The notes beneath the pieces were generated by a model. That model ran no database searches. It was not told the DNA's origin and saw only the letters and a list, made by a program, of their open reading frames with translations. This document shows positions 25,703 through 34,476 of a DNA stretch of 35,574 nt, piece by piece. Positions within the stretch are counted from its first letter, which is position 1; the number at the start of each line of letters is the position of its first letter. This DNA comes from an uncultured Clostridia bacterium (GTDB taxonomy: Bacteria > Bacillota > Clostridia > TANB77 > CAG-508), in NCBI GenBank assembly GCA_948739805.1, contig CAPYID010000020.1, forward strand, positions 1 through 35,574, given 5' to 3'. Made by a program: the position numbers and the translations under genes.

Positions 25703-25740
25703 AAAAGAAAGACTTTAAGTCTTTCTTTTTTATTTTTTTT
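25701..25740 (+). terminator. Terminator of rny
   Basis: AAGAAAGACTT and AAGTCTTTCTT form a self-complementary stem followed by a long T-run, directly after the rny stop codon. Confidence 0.75.
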
Positions 25741-25782
25741 ATTATATAATACATCTAAAATATAGGAAGGGTGATAAAGAAC

Positions 25783-26553
25783 ATGAAAATTTTAGCTGTA
25801 GGAGATTTAATAGGCGAAAGTGGTTTAAATAAGGCTAAGGAAACTGTAGCAGAATTAAAAGAAACAGAAAATATAGATTTTATAATTGTTAATGGGGAAA
25901 ATGTGGCTGATGGAATGGGAATTATGCTAAAACATTTTAATAATATTTTATCAATAGGAACTAATGTAGTTACTATGGGAAATCATACATGGGCCAAAAA
26001 GGACATATTTAGTTTTATTGATCATGAACAACTAATAAGACCAGCAAACTATCCAGAAGGAGTACCAGGAAAAGGATATGCTATTTTTGAATGTAAAGAT
26101 AAAAAAATTGCAGTTATTAATTTAATAGGAAGAACAGAAATGGGGATTTTAACTGAGAATCCTTTTATAATAGGAAAAAAATTAGTAGAAGACTTAAAGA
26201 AAGAAGTAGATATTGTAATAGTAGATTTTCATGCAGAGGCGACAGCAGAAAAAGTTGCAATGGGAAATTATTTAGATGGAATTGCAACAATAGTTTATGG
26301 AACACATACACATGTCCAAACATCTGATGATAGAATATTACCAAATGGAACAGCTTATTTAACTGATATTGGAATGACTGGTCCTAAAAACTCTGTAATA
26401 GGAATGGATATAGATGCATCATTAAAAAGATTTGTGACAACTCTCCCAGAGAGATATAAAATGGCAGAGGGTGAATGTATTTTTAATGGTTGTATTTTTG
26501 ATATAAATGACGAAAACTGTCAAGTTAAAAACATTACTAGACTATATTTGTAA
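25783..26553 (+). CDS. ymdB: YmdB-family metallophosphoesterase
   Basis: 256 residues. Members are cyclic-nucleotide phosphodiesterases with a di-iron site, needed in Bacillus for biofilm and late adaptive responses. Metal-binding motifs are VGDLIGE (D near 6), NGENVADG (N near 38), GNHTW, DFHAEATAEK and YGTHTHVQT. I chose the ATG at 25783, since the in-frame GTG at 25771 abuts the GGAAGG ribosome site. It sits between rny and spoVS. Confidence 0.92.
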   Translation: MKILAVGDLIGESGLNKAKETVAELKETENIDFIIVNGENVADGMGIMLKHFNNILSIGTNVVTMGNHTWAKKDIFSFIDHEQLIRPANYPEGVPGKGYAIFECKDKKIAVINLIGRTEMGILTENPFIIGKKLVEDLKKEVDIVIVDFHAEATAEKVAMGNYLDGIATIVYGTHTHVQTSDDRILPNGTAYLTDIGMTGPKNSVIGMDIDASLKRFVTTLPERYKMAEGECIFNGCIFDINDENCQVKNITRLYL

Positions 26554-26649
26554 AAAAAAGTCGAAAAGTAAAGAATTATGAAGATGGAAACTTCCACTAT
26601 TTTCCAAAAATATATAGACATAGAGCTTCAAAAGTATTATAAATATATT

Positions 26650-26685
26650 TGTCAGATACAAGAAATATAATTTCTATATATGACA
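26650..26685 (+). promoter_or_regulatory. Hairpin upstream of spoVS
   Basis: TGTCA pairs with TGACA, and inside it AGAAAT pairs with ATTTCT around an ATA loop. It lies about 75 nt before the spoVS ATG. I see no clear sigma-H or housekeeping promoter in 26554-26761. Confidence 0.35.
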
Positions 26686-26761
26686 GTCAGAAAAGTTTAT
26701 CTATAAATTTTTTTGATTATTAAAAAAAGAAATAAAAATTAAATTAAAGGAGGCACAAACA

Positions 26762-27025
26762 ATGGAAGTTTTAAAAATCTCATCAAAATCAAACCCAAAT
26801 TCAGTAGCAGGAGCAATTGCTGGATTGGTAAAAGAAAATAGCAGAGCAGAAATGCAAGCTATAGGTGCAGGAGCACTAAATCAAGCAATAAAGGCAGTCG
26901 CAATTGCAAGAGGATTTGTAGCACCATCAGGAGTAGATCTAGTATGTGTACCAGCATTTGCAGAGGTAGAAGTAGAAGGAGAAGACAGAACGGGAATAAA
27001 AATTCTTGTTGAATCAAGAGTTTAA
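26762..27025 (+). CDS. spoVS: Stage V sporulation protein S
   Basis: 87 residues, the normal length for this highly conserved small protein. It begins MEVLKISSKSNPNSVAGAIAG and contains the family's GAGALNQAIKAVAIARGFV and the acidic PAFAEVEVEGEDRTG. It acts in septation and spore coat or dehydration steps in Bacillus and has an Alba-like fold. AAAGGAGG is 8 nt before the ATG. Confidence 0.97.
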   Translation: MEVLKISSKSNPNSVAGAIAGLVKENSRAEMQAIGAGALNQAIKAVAIARGFVAPSGVDLVCVPAFAEVEVEGEDRTGIKILVESRV

Positions 27026-27040
27026 TATATATCTAATAAG

Positions 27041-27088
27041 AGAAATTGGAGTCGATGTATCGGCTCCAATTTCTTTTGAAAATTTTTT
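27041..27088 (+). terminator. Terminator of spoVS
   Basis: GAAATTGGAGTCGA pairs with TCGGCTCCAATTTC (one U-G pair) around TGTA, followed by TTTTGAAAATTTTTT. Confidence 0.8.
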
Positions 27089-27095
27089 GTGTAAT

Positions 27096-27124
27096 TTGAC
27101 ATATAATAAAAATATCAATATAAT
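27096..27124 (+). promoter_or_regulatory. Promoter of thiN
   Basis: TTGACA (27096-27101), a 17-nt spacer and TATAAT (27119-27124): a full consensus, about 25 nt before the ATG. Confidence 0.8.
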
Positions 27125-27149
27125 ATATACAAATATATAGGAGGGGATA

Positions 27150-27797
27150 ATGAAAACTCTAATAGTTACAGGGGGAAACATAGAAAAAGAATTCTTATTA
27201 AAAACAATAAAAGAAATAAAATTTGAAACTATAATAGCAGTAGATAATGGACTAAAAATACTGAATCAAATAAATGTAAATCCACAACATATAGTAGGAG
27301 ACTTTGATACAGTAAAAAGTGAAATTTTAGATAGATACAAAGAAAATACATCAATAAAAATACATAAGTTTAATCCAATAAAAGATAATACAGATACAGA
27401 TATTGCAATAAGACTAGCAATAGGATTAAAAAGTGATGAAATAACAATAATTGGAGCTATAGGAACAAGAATAGACCATCTTTTAGCAAATATTCATGTA
27501 TTAAAATATGCACTAGACAGTAATGTAGAATGTAAAATAATAGATGAAAATAATGAGATACAATTAATAGATAAAACTACAATTATAAAGAATAAAGACA
27601 TAGCAAAAAAATATATATCATTAATTCCATTAACAGAAAAAGTAGAACACATAAACTTAAAAGGATTCAAATATGAGTTAAACAATGGAACATTAACTAT
27701 GGGTTCAAGTTTAGGAATAAGTAATGAAATATCAAAAGAAGAAGCAATAATTGAATTTGATAATGGAATTTTAATAATGATAAATTCAAAAGATTAG
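27150..27797 (+). CDS. thiN: Thiamine pyrophosphokinase
   Basis: Transfers pyrophosphate from ATP to thiamine, forming thiamine diphosphate. The protein has 215 residues. Motifs are VDNGL near 32, VGDFDTV near 50 (binding of Mg/ATP), DNTDTDIA near 84, and GAIGTRIDHLLANI near 102. The C-terminal half is the usual thiamine-binding beta domain ending in GSSLGISNEIS. AGGAGGGG is 5-6 nt before the ATG. It lies upstream of recD2 and has its own promoter. Confidence 0.92.
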   Translation: MKTLIVTGGNIEKEFLLKTIKEIKFETIIAVDNGLKILNQINVNPQHIVGDFDTVKSEILDRYKENTSIKIHKFNPIKDNTDTDIAIRLAIGLKSDEITIIGAIGTRIDHLLANIHVLKYALDSNVECKIIDENNEIQLIDKTTIIKNKDIAKKYISLIPLTEKVEHINLKGFKYELNNGTLTMGSSLGISNEISKEEAIIEFDNGILIMINSKD

Positions 27798-27891
27798 AAT
27801 ATAGATTAAGCAGAAAATAAAATTAAAGAATAATTAGTAACAATAATTTTTCGATAAACGTTTTTAGCTAGGAAGGAATGATTGCAGTAAA

Positions 27892-30102
27892 ATGGAAGAA
27901 ATAGAGGGACAAATAATAGATATAATATATCAAAACGAATTAAATAGTTATACAATAGCTGACTTTAATACAAAAGATGGTGAACTAACAATTGTAGGAT
28001 ACCTTCCATTTGTAAATGCAGGAGATACACTAAAAGTTTCAGGAAGATATGTTACACATCAAGAATATGGAGAACAATTTAAAGTAGAAACATTTGAAAA
28101 AACAGAACCCAAGACCTTAGAAGCACTAGAAATTTACTTATCATCTGGAAGTATTAAAGGAATAGGACCAGCCACTGCAAAAAAAATCATAAAAGCATTT
28201 GGAGAAGACACCATAAATATTTTTAGAACGAATCCAGCAGCATTATCATCTATACAAGGAATAAATTATGAAAAAGCAATGAAAATGGGAGAAAGTTTCA
28301 ATGAAAACTGGGAATTATGGAATATAGTTAGTTTCTTAGAGCAATTTGGAATATCAGCAAGTCATGCTAAAAAAATATATAAAGACTTAGGCTCAGATGC
28401 AATAAATGAAATAAAAAAGAACCCATATATACTAGTAGACAAAGTAAGAGGAGTAGACTTTAAACAAATAGATAAAATGGCAATGGATATAGGTATAGAC
28501 ATACAAGACGACTCTAGAGTAAAAAGCGGAATAAAATATAGTTTAAACTTAGTTAGTTACAATGGACATTGTTGTACTATAAAAGAAAATTTAATAGAAT
28601 ATGTAAAAGGACTATTAGGAGTACCAAAAGAGGTTATAGAAGATGAGATAATAAACTTAAAAGTCACAGAAGAAATTGTAGTTGAGAAAAGAAATGATGA
28701 AGAATGGATATATTTAATTCCATTTTATAAAGCAGAAGATAATATCGCTACAAGACTAGCAATAATAGATACTTCAAAAAACATAAAAAGAATTGGTAAC
28801 TTCGAAACAGAACTAAAAACAATAGAAAAGGAAGAAAATATAGAATTATCAGAAAAGCAAAAAGAAGCATTAAAAGCAGTAAATGATAATAATGTATGCA
28901 TAGTAACAGGAGGACCAGGAACAGGAAAAACAACAATTATAAAAAGCATAATAGATATATATAAGAAAAAAGGGAAAAAAGTAGTATTATGTGCACCAAC
29001 AGGAAGAGCAGCAAAAAGAATGACAGAAATGACAGGGGAAGAATCAAAAACACTGCATAGATTATTAGAAATAGGAAAGACAGGTGACGAAACCCAAAAC
29101 ATAGATATAGACTTAAATGTACAAATGATAGATGGAGATATTGTTATAGTAGATGAAATGTCAATGGTAGACTTATTTTTAATGAATTATCTACTAAGAG
29201 CGATTTATCAAGGAACAAAATTAGTATTAGTAGGAGATGTAGATCAATTACCATCTGTAGGACCAGGAAGTGTATTAAAAGATATAATAAACTCAGAAAA
29301 AATCACAACAATACATTTGGACAAAATATTTAGACAAGCAGCAAAAAGCAAAATTGTACAAAATGCACACAGAGTAAATAATGGGAAATTATTTGTAAAA
29401 AAAGATGAAATAGAAGACTTAAACAACGATTTTTTCTATATAAATGAATCAAATACAGATAAAGTAATAGGAAATGTTTTAACACTATGTAAAGACAGAT
29501 TAAAAAGTTATGGTGATTATGAATTTTTTAAAAATATTCAAGTTATAACACCAACCAAAAAAGGTAGTTTAGGTACAAAAGAGTTAAATGTTCAGTTGCA
29601 AAAAATGTTAAATCCAAAAAGAGTAGGAAGAGCAGAAAAGGTATATGGTCAAACAATATATAGAGTTGGCGACAAAGTAATGCAAGTAAAAAATAATTAT
29701 GATATAGCTTGGAGCAAAGAAAAAGAAAATGGAACAGGAGTATTTAATGGAGAACTAGGAAGAATAACAGATATAGACACATCTGATGGGGCAATAAAAG
29801 TAAAATTTGATGATGACAAGGAAGTATGGTATGAATATTCAGAATTAGAACAATTAGAACACTCATATGCAATAACAGTACATAAATCACAAGGAAGTGA
29901 ATTTGATGTAGTAGTAATGCCAATAGCTCAAAGTTCACCAATGCTATTAACAAGAAATCTTTTATATACAGCAATAACAAGGGCAAAAAAATTATTAATA
30001 ATCATAAGTAGTGACAGAATAATACAATTTATGATACAAAACGCAGATAGCAAAAAAAGAAATACAGGACTAGAATATAAATTGAGGAATATAGGTGTTT
30101 AG
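27892..30102 (+). CDS. recD2: RecD2-type DNA helicase
   Basis: Superfamily 1B 5'-3' helicase acting in DNA repair and replication-fork maintenance, without RecBC partners. It has 736 residues. An N-terminal OB-like part and helix-hairpin-helix repeats (about 60-200, GIGPATAKKI) precede the motor: Walker A GGPGTGKTT near 341, VDEMSMVD, GDVDQLPSVGPG, ITPTKKGSLG, HKSQGSEFD and YTAITRAK. The ribosome site GGAAGGA is 14 nt from the ATG and abuts an out-of-frame ATG at 27878 that opens a nine-codon frame overlapping this start. Confidence 0.93.
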   Translation: MEEIEGQIIDIIYQNELNSYTIADFNTKDGELTIVGYLPFVNAGDTLKVSGRYVTHQEYGEQFKVETFEKTEPKTLEALEIYLSSGSIKGIGPATAKKIIKAFGEDTINIFRTNPAALSSIQGINYEKAMKMGESFNENWELWNIVSFLEQFGISASHAKKIYKDLGSDAINEIKKNPYILVDKVRGVDFKQIDKMAMDIGIDIQDDSRVKSGIKYSLNLVSYNGHCCTIKENLIEYVKGLLGVPKEVIEDEIINLKVTEEIVVEKRNDEEWIYLIPFYKAEDNIATRLAIIDTSKNIKRIGNFETELKTIEKEENIELSEKQKEALKAVNDNNVCIVTGGPGTGKTTIIKSIIDIYKKKGKKVVLCAPTGRAAKRMTEMTGEESKTLHRLLEIGKTGDETQNIDIDLNVQMIDGDIVIVDEMSMVDLFLMNYLLRAIYQGTKLVLVGDVDQLPSVGPGSVLKDIINSEKITTIHLDKIFRQAAKSKIVQNAHRVNNGKLFVKKDEIEDLNNDFFYINESNTDKVIGNVLTLCKDRLKSYGDYEFFKNIQVITPTKKGSLGTKELNVQLQKMLNPKRVGRAEKVYGQTIYRVGDKVMQVKNNYDIAWSKEKENGTGVFNGELGRITDIDTSDGAIKVKFDDDKEVWYEYSELEQLEHSYAITVHKSQGSEFDVVVMPIAQSSPMLLTRNLLYTAITRAKKLLIIISSDRIIQFMIQNADSKKRNTGLEYKLRNIGV

Positions 30103-30119
30103 ATATTAATATATGCTGA

Positions 30120-30145
30120 TGTAGGGGCACCCTTTGGGCGTCCGC
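30120..30145. repeat. TGTAGGGGC-type dispersed hairpin
   Basis: TGTAGGGGCACCCTTTGGGCGTCCGC. Its first 20 bases are identical to 20908-20927. It lies in the gap after recD2. The 30103-30259 gap otherwise holds only the promoter at 30195. Confidence 0.65.
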
Positions 30146-30194
30146 AAAACAGAAATTTAAATATTCACAAATAAAAAATATATTAGTGATTTGG

Positions 30195-30223
30195 TTGATT
30201 TTTAAAATAATATATTATATAAT
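30195..30223 (+). promoter_or_regulatory. Promoter of the 30260-32379 operon
   Basis: TTGATT (30195-30200), a 17-nt spacer and TATAAT (30218-30223). Confidence 0.7.
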
Positions 30224-30259
30224 TGGGTAAAATAAAAAGGCAAAGGAGAAGAAACATCA

Positions 30260-31099
30260 ATGTTTGATACTTCAAAGATTAAAGTTTATGGATTTGTTGG
30301 ACCATCAGGAACAGGAAAAAGTTATAGAGCACAATTTGTTGCTGGAGAAAACAACATAAAATACATTATAGATGATGGTTTATTTATAAACGATAATAAA
30401 ATAATAGCAGGAACTTCGGCTAAGAAAGCAGACACAAAAATAGAAACTGTAAAACATGCATTATTTTTAAATAAACGAGAACAAGAAGAAATACAAAAAG
30501 CAATAGAAGAATACAAACCTGAAAGTATAATGATATTAGGAACCTCAGATGGAATGGTACAAAAAATAGCACACAATTTAAGGTTACCAGAGATTACAAA
30601 AATAATTCATATACAAGATGTAGCAACACCAGAGGAAATGGAAAGAGCTCACAATGTAAGAGTAACAGAAGGAAAACATGTAATACCAGTACCAACATTT
30701 GAGATAAAAAAAGATTTTTCAGGTTATATATTAGACCCATTGCAAATTTTTAAATCTAAAGGATATGGGAATGAGCCTTATGTTGATGAAAAATCAATAA
30801 TAAGACCTACATTTAGTTATAATGGAAAATTCACTATATCAGACAATGTATTTAAACAAATAATAGAATACTTAGCAACAAAAACTTATGAAATAGATAA
30901 AATAAATCGTGTAAGAATTAATAAAAACGATGTAGGACCTTCAATATATATGGAAGTTACATTAATATATGGGTATAATGTAAAAGAATCTTTAAAAGAC
31001 TTTAAAGTAAAATGCAAAAAGGAAATAGAAAAACTAACAGCAATGAATATACAGAATATTATAATATTGGCAAAAACACTAAAAATGCCAGAACAATAA
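30260..31099 (+). CDS. P-loop protein with Asp23/Gls24-like C-terminus
   Basis: 279 residues. The N-terminal half has a Walker A GPSGTGKS at about 14-21 and an acidic strand MILGTSDGMV near 95, suggesting nucleotide binding. The C-terminal part (about 185-275) resembles the Asp23/Gls24 (DUF322) fold: NGKFTISDNVFKQIIEYLA, then a V-x-I-x-YG pattern (TLIYGYNV) and the final NIQNIIILAKTL. Those proteins are alkaline-shock or envelope-stress related. The two domains are assigned by eye. It is the first gene before cmk and plsC, 17 nt from cmk. Its role is unknown. Confidence 0.75.
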   Translation: MFDTSKIKVYGFVGPSGTGKSYRAQFVAGENNIKYIIDDGLFINDNKIIAGTSAKKADTKIETVKHALFLNKREQEEIQKAIEEYKPESIMILGTSDGMVQKIAHNLRLPEITKIIHIQDVATPEEMERAHNVRVTEGKHVIPVPTFEIKKDFSGYILDPLQIFKSKGYGNEPYVDEKSIIRPTFSYNGKFTISDNVFKQIIEYLATKTYEIDKINRVRINKNDVGPSIYMEVTLIYGYNVKESLKDFKVKCKKEIEKLTAMNIQNIIILAKTLKMPEQ

Positions 31100-31116
31100 T
31101 TAAGGAGGAAAAAAAT

Positions 31117-31797
31117 ATGTCTTTTGTAGTAGCCATAGATGGACCAGCAGGAGTTGGTAAAGGAACAATAGCAAAAAGAGTTGCAGACGACTTGGGATTA
31201 ATAACAATTGATACAGGAGCCACATATAGATGTGTAACAGTTGCAATACTTGATAGAGGAATAAAATTAGAAGAAATAGATAAGATTAAAGAACTATTAA
31301 AACAAATAAAAATAGAAATGTTTTTAGAAGAGGGCGAAACTAAGGTTTACTTAGATGGAAAAGATGTAACTACAAGAATTAGAGAAGATGATGTAAATAA
31401 CTTTGTATCACCTGTATCTACAATTAAAGAAGTAAGAGAACAAATGGGGAATTTACAGAGAAAATTAGCAGAAGGAAAGAATGTTATAATGGAAGGAAGA
31501 GACATTGGTACAGCTGTATTTCCAAATGCAACAGTAAAAATATTTTTAGATGCTTCATTAGAAGAAAGGGCACTTAGAAGATATAATCAAAACCAAGAAA
31601 CAGGAATAGACAAAGAATTATCATATGAAGAAGTATATGAAAGTATAAAGGCACGTGACTATAATGATAGAAATAGACCAATAGGAGCATTAAAACAAGC
31701 AGAAGATGCAATATTAGTTGACACAACAGGAAAAGATATAGAAGAAAATATTAAACAGGTAGAGGATATAATAAATTCAAAAATAAAGGAATGTTAA
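31117..31797 (+). CDS. cmk: Cytidylate kinase
   Basis: Phosphorylates CMP and dCMP using ATP. It has 226 residues from the ATG at 31117, with AAGGAGG 8 nt upstream; a longer frame extending 5' lacks a ribosome site and overlaps the previous gene. Motifs are IDGPAGVGKGTIAKR near 7, DTGATYR near 33, the MEGRDIGTAVFP region near 126, and the ARDYNDRNRP lid near 182. It is followed at 3 nt by plsC, a common Firmicute pairing. Confidence 0.96.
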   Translation: MSFVVAIDGPAGVGKGTIAKRVADDLGLITIDTGATYRCVTVAILDRGIKLEEIDKIKELLKQIKIEMFLEEGETKVYLDGKDVTTRIREDDVNNFVSPVSTIKEVREQMGNLQRKLAEGKNVIMEGRDIGTAVFPNATVKIFLDASLEERALRRYNQNQETGIDKELSYEEVYESIKARDYNDRNRPIGALKQAEDAILVDTTGKDIEENIKQVEDIINSKIKEC

Positions 31798-31800
31798 TAT

Positions 31801-32379
31801 ATGATTAGAGCAATAATAAAATTTTTTCTCAATCTATTTTTCTCAATTTATTTCAGAATAGAAAAACATGGAGAAGAAAATTTACCAGAAGGTGCATATA
31901 TATTAGCACCAAAACACTTAAGTAACTGGGATCCACCAGTGATACTAGCTAAAATGAAAAGAAATGATATATATATACTAGCGAAGCAAGAATTATTTGT
32001 TAACAAATTTGTAAAATTTTTAGCGAAAAAAACCAAAGTATTACCTGTAAAAAGGGGAGCACATGATACGACAGTTATAAAACAAAGTATAAAAATATTA
32101 AGAGATAAAAATATACTTTTAGTTTTCCCAGAAGGAACAAGAAATGGTATAGAAAAGAATGGAAAAATACATAGTGGAGCAGTAGTAATAGCAAATATGG
32201 CAAAAGTTCCAATAGTACCAGTGGGTATACAAGCTACATATAAACCATTCTCTAAAGTCATAATAAATTTTGGAAAACCAATAAAACCAAAAGAAAACAA
32301 ATTAGAAAAAGAAGAAATAGAAAATGTAGCAAAAAACTTAATGGAAAATATTATTAAGTTGACAAACGAAAAAATATGA
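31801..32379 (+). CDS. plsC: 1-acyl-sn-glycerol-3-phosphate acyltransferase
   Basis: Adds the second acyl chain to make phosphatidic acid at the membrane. The protein has 192 residues. The N-terminus is hydrophobic (about 3-20). The catalytic motif is HLSNWDPP near 40, a variant of HX4D; the substrate motif is FPEGTRN near 111, and VPVGIQ lies near 139. It begins 3 nt after the cmk stop, so the two are translationally linked. The typA promoter overlaps its last codons. Confidence 0.93.
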   Translation: MIRAIIKFFLNLFFSIYFRIEKHGEENLPEGAYILAPKHLSNWDPPVILAKMKRNDIYILAKQELFVNKFVKFLAKKTKVLPVKRGAHDTTVIKQSIKILRDKNILLVFPEGTRNGIEKNGKIHSGAVVIANMAKVPIVPVGIQATYKPFSKVIINFGKPIKPKENKLEKEEIENVAKNLMENIIKLTNEKI

Positions 32380-32387
32380 GATATAAT
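32359..32387 (+). promoter_or_regulatory. Promoter of typA inside the plsC end
   Basis: TTGACA (32359-32364), a 17-nt spacer and TATAAT (32382-32387). It gives a leader of about 180 nt with three hairpins. Confidence 0.75.
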
Positions 32388-32405
32388 ACATAATTATTTA
32401 AAAGT

Positions 32406-32525
32406 GGACACGGTATACGTGTCCCTAAAAGTTTTTTATCGTATATAAAAAATCAATTGTTATACTTTTACAAAGTCGCCATAGAATGTAGGGGCGATTA
32501 GTAATCGCCCGTGTGGCAAAGCCAC
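32406..32525. repeat. Cluster of three palindromes in the typA leader
   Basis: GGACACG-GTATA-CGTGTCC at 32406-32424; TGTAGGGGCGATTAGTAATCGCCC at 32487-32510 with 9-bp arms GGGCGATTA/TAATCGCCC (two parts given here as one 24-base element: TGTAGG, then the palindrome); and GTGGC-AAA-GCCAC at 32513-32525. The middle one belongs to the TGTAGGGGC family seen at 20908 and 30120. Confidence 0.7.
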
Positions 32526-32562
32526 TTTTGTTCTGAAAGGCGTATTAGTTATTTAGAAAGGA

Positions 32563-32580
32563 ATGAATACAAAAAAATGA
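32563..32580 (+). other. Five-codon upstream frame overlapping typA start
   Basis: ATG AAT ACA AAA AAA TGA; its TGA overlaps the typA ATG as ATGA. It directly follows GAAAGGA. It may be only an extended ribosome-site match (AAGGAATGA against AAGGAGGTGA) or a coupled minicistron. Confidence 0.35.
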
Positions 32581-34400
32581 GTAATCAAAAAATAAGAAAC
32601 ATAGCAATAATTGCACACGTAGACCATGGCAAAACAACATTAGTAGATCAATTATTAAGACAAAGTCATATATTTAGGGAAAATGAACAAGTAGAAGAAA
32701 GAGTTATGGACTCAAATGATATTGAAAAAGAAAGAGGAATAACAATACTTGCAAAAAATACATCTGTAATGTATGGCGACATAAAAATAAACATAGTTGA
32801 TACACCTGGACATGCTGACTTTGGAGGAGAAGTAGAAAGAGTTTTAAAAACAGTAGATGGAGTATTACTTTTAGTTGATGCTTTTGAAGGAACAATGCCT
32901 CAAACAAGAGAGGTTCTAAAAAAGTCATTATCATTAAACTTAAAACCAATAGTTGTAATAAATAAAATAGATAGACCAGGAGCAGACCCTGCTAAAGTTT
33001 TAGATGAAGTTATAAGTCTATTTATAGAATTAGATGCAACAGATGAACAATTAGATTTCCCAGTAGTATATACATCTGCAAAGTTAGGAATTGCAAAAAA
33101 AGATTTATCAGAAGCAGATGGAAATATGGATTGTTTATTTAAAACAATAGTTGACACAATAAAAGCACCAAACTGTAATGAAGAAGGTCCAATGCAAATG
33201 TTAGTATCTAACATTGACTATGATGACTATGTAGGAAGAATTGCAGTAGGGAGAGTAGAACGTGGTATAGTAAAAACAGGAATGCCAGTAGTTATATGTA
33301 AAAAGGAAGACAAAACAGTAAATGGCAGAATAGTAAAAGTATATACACATGTTGGACTAAATAAAGAAGAAGTAGAAGAAGCAAAAGCAGGGGATATTAT
33401 AGAAGTATCTGGTATTGCAGATATTGGAATAGGGGAAACAATTTGTGATATTAATAATCCAGAAAAAATAGATTTTGTAGATATAGATGAACCAACAGTA
33501 ACAATGACATTTAGTGTAAATAATGGTCCATTAGCAGGACGTGAAGGAGAATTTGTAACATCACGTCATATAAGAGATAGACTATATAAGGAACTTGAAA
33601 GAAATGTAAGTTTAAGAGTAAAAGAAACAGCTCAGGCAGATTCATTCGAAGTAGCAGGACGTGGAGAATTACACTTATCTGTATTAATTGAAAATATGAG
33701 AAGAGAAGGATTTGAACTATTAGTATCTCGTCCAAGAGTTATTATAAAGGAAATAAATGGAGAAAAATGTGAACCTATCGAAAATTTAGTAGTAAATGTT
33801 CCAGATGATTGTATAGGTACAGTAATTGAAAAATTAGGTAGAAGAAAAGCAGAAATGGTAAATATGGAACCAGCAGAAGCAGGTCATACAAGAGTAGAAT
33901 TTAAAATTCCTGCAAGAGGACTAATTGGATACCGTTCTGAATTTATGACAGACACAAAGGGAAATGGAACAATGAATCATGTATTTGATTCTTATGCACC
34001 ATATAAAGGTGATATAACATCAAGAGTAAGAGGAACAATAGTTGCGTTTGAGCCAGGAACATCAATTACTTATGGATTATATAATGCACAAGACAAAGGA
34101 GAACTTTTCATAGGACCTGGAGTAGAAGTTTATGAAGGAATGATAGTTGGAATAAACTCTCGTTCAGAGGATTTAGCTATAAATGTATGTAAAGAAAAAC
34201 ACCTAACAAATACAAGAGCTTCTGGATCAGACGATGCATTACGTTTAGTACCACCTATTCAAATGTCACTTGAACAAGCTATAGAGTTTATTCAAGATGA
34301 CGAATTAGTAGAGGTAACTCCAAAATCTATAAGATTAAGAAAGAAAATATTAAATAGTAAAGAAAGGGAACGTGCCTCAAGAAATAAAATTGAAAAATAA
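32577..34400 (+). CDS. typA: Ribosome-associated GTPase TypA/BipA
   Basis: Translational GTPase related to EF-G, involved in ribosome assembly and stress. It has 607 residues from the ATG at 32577, which begins MSNQKIRNIAIIAHVDHGKTT. G motifs are AHVDHGKTT (G1), RGITI (G2), DTPGHADFGGE (G3), NKIDRPGA (G4) and TSAKLG (G5). The C-terminal part has GRGELHLSVLIENMRREG and GLIGYRSEFMTDTKG. The ribosome site GAAAGGA lies 14 nt from this ATG and abuts another ATG (32563) opening a five-codon frame that ends in an ATGA overlap with this start. Confidence 0.97.
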   Translation: MSNQKIRNIAIIAHVDHGKTTLVDQLLRQSHIFRENEQVEERVMDSNDIEKERGITILAKNTSVMYGDIKINIVDTPGHADFGGEVERVLKTVDGVLLLVDAFEGTMPQTREVLKKSLSLNLKPIVVINKIDRPGADPAKVLDEVISLFIELDATDEQLDFPVVYTSAKLGIAKKDLSEADGNMDCLFKTIVDTIKAPNCNEEGPMQMLVSNIDYDDYVGRIAVGRVERGIVKTGMPVVICKKEDKTVNGRIVKVYTHVGLNKEEVEEAKAGDIIEVSGIADIGIGETICDINNPEKIDFVDIDEPTVTMTFSVNNGPLAGREGEFVTSRHIRDRLYKELERNVSLRVKETAQADSFEVAGRGELHLSVLIENMRREGFELLVSRPRVIIKEINGEKCEPIENLVVNVPDDCIGTVIEKLGRRKAEMVNMEPAEAGHTRVEFKIPARGLIGYRSEFMTDTKGNGTMNHVFDSYAPYKGDITSRVRGTIVAFEPGTSITYGLYNAQDKGELFIGPGVEVYEGMIVGINSRSEDLAINVCKEKHLTNTRASGSDDALRLVPPIQMSLEQAIEFIQDDELVEVTPKSIRLRKKILNSKERERASRNKIEK

Positions 34401-34476
34401 TTGCGATTTCAATCTTGTTTGCCTAGTGAAATAACAATTATTTTCCAATTTACAATAATAAGGTAATATAAATAAA

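Noticed and set aside
26554..26761. Small gene between ymdB and spoVS
   Set aside because: No frame with a ribosome site and protein-like composition; only a hairpin is seen.
31012..31116. Longer cmk start inside the previous gene
   Set aside because: AAGGAGG is ideally placed for 31117 and the known family starts there.
32511..32576. Longer typA start upstream of 32577
   Set aside because: The extension would be translated from the GTGGCAAAGCCAC hairpin region and has no ribosome site; the family N-terminus begins at 32577.
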